Shown in pieces: positions 6,182 through 6,544 of a stretch of DNA of 6,544 nt. Within the stretch, counting starts at the first letter, position 1. The number at the start of each line of letters is the position of its first letter. The notes under the pieces are model-generated. The model saw only the letters and a program-made list of their open reading frames with translations, was not told the DNA's origin and did no database searches. The stretch comes from Pedobacter schmidteae (lineage in GTDB: Bacteria; Bacteroidota; Bacteroidia; Sphingobacteriales; Sphingobacteriaceae), in contig CAMDQV010000115.1 of NCBI GenBank assembly GCA_945906015.1, positions 1 to 6,544 of the forward strand, in the 5' to 3' direction. The translations under genes were made by a program, and so were the position numbers.

Positions 6182-6544
6182 TTAATGGATGTAATTTAAT
6201 ATTGTTTTACAAAGTTCATCGGGCAAGAAAGGTTTAACTATAATCTCATTAATGCCACTTTTTTTAACATTCTCTACCACTTCATTATGTATACACGCTG
6301 TAATTGCAATAATCGGTAAGGTAATATTTAGTTCTCTCATTTTCCTGCTTGACTCATAACCATCCATGACTGGCATATTAAGATCCATAAGTACAACACT
6401 ATGACGGATTGGATCAACCATTTTTAATGCTTCCAAACCATTGGTTGCAACATCTACTATAGCTCCCCAATTTTCCAGATTTTTTTTAGCTACTAAAATA
6501 TTTATAGCATTATCTTCAACTACTAATATTTTATGTCCAGATAA
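6182..6544 (-). CDS. C-terminal receiver domain, probably of a hybrid histidine kinase (5' end beyond window)
   Basis: The frame is open without a stop from the right edge of the window to the TAA at 6182-6184, giving 120 codons. A TTG at 6434-6436 could be taken as a start, but it lies inside the domain (ATNG-LEAL), and the bases before it encode an essential part of the fold, so the gene clearly begins outside the window. The visible protein is a whole CheY-like receiver. KILVVEDNAIN holds the acidic pair (E10, D11 of the visible part), LMDLNMPVMDG the phospho-acceptor Asp (D54), AITA the conserved Thr (T82) and VKPF the conserved Lys (K104), so phosphorylation chemistry should be intact. 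The opening LSGHKILVVEDN.IN..VAKKNLENWG is typical of the fused receiver at the end of Bacteroidota hybrid histidine kinases, where it takes a phosphate from the kinase core. A free-standing response regulator is possible, since the start is not visible. It converges with valS. Confidence 0.85.
   Translation of the reverse strand, partial: LSGHKILVVEDNAINILVAKKNLENWGAIVDVATNGLEALKMVDPIRHSVVLMDLNMPVMDGYESSRKMRELNITLPIIAITACIHNEVVENVKKSGINEIIVKPFLPDELCKTILNYIH

Noticed and set aside
6128..6196. Plus-strand GTG-started frame of 22 codons between valS and the kinase gene
   Set aside because: It is short, starts after the valS terminator, overlaps the 3' end of the opposite gene and has no recognisable features.

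Overview
The window is about 6.5 kb of AT-rich chromosomal DNA. It most likely comes from a member of the Bacteroidota, and the Sphingobacteriaceae/Pedobacter group would fit. Three observations support this. The genes have no clear Shine-Dalgarno sequences. Several starts are preceded by matches to the Bacteroidota sigma-factor pattern (TTG, about 20 nt, TAnnTTTG). A stand-alone MnmD methyltransferase and a hybrid-kinase-type C-terminal receiver are both common in that phylum. The assignment is inferred from style of sequence; no marker gene proves it.

Layout, left to right. (1) 126-1346, plus strand: a LolC/LolE (FtsX/MacB)-type ABC transporter permease with a TTG start and a possible promoter just upstream. 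(2) Converging on it from the minus strand is a pair of genes, mnmD (2259-2933) followed 40 nt later by mazG (1409-2218): a tRNA wobble-uridine methyltransferase and a house-cleaning NTP pyrophosphohydrolase. (3) 2934-3428 is an intergenic stretch of about 495 nt between the divergent mnmD and valS starts. It is unusually rich in structure for a region with no gene: a perfect 15-bp inverted repeat 67 nt apart, an orphan terminator-like hairpin, a pair of overlapping palindromes and a consensus-like plus-strand promoter. (4) 3429-6068, plus strand: a complete valyl-tRNA synthetase followed by a probable terminator. (5) 6182-6544, minus strand: the last 120 codons of a gene that enters from the right edge, a complete receiver domain that is probably the C-terminus of a hybrid histidine kinase.

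The genes are mainly housekeeping. valS and mnmD both serve translation (tRNA charging and tRNA wobble modification), MazG removes unwanted nucleotides, and the permease belongs to envelope lipoprotein or export machinery. Nothing here shows a defence system, mobile element, CRISPR array or RiPP cluster. The best places for something undescribed are the mnmD-valS intergenic region, which could encode a small RNA or hold a small decayed repeat element, and a Cys/Gly-rich reading frame just after the histidine kinase. Both are hypotheses.
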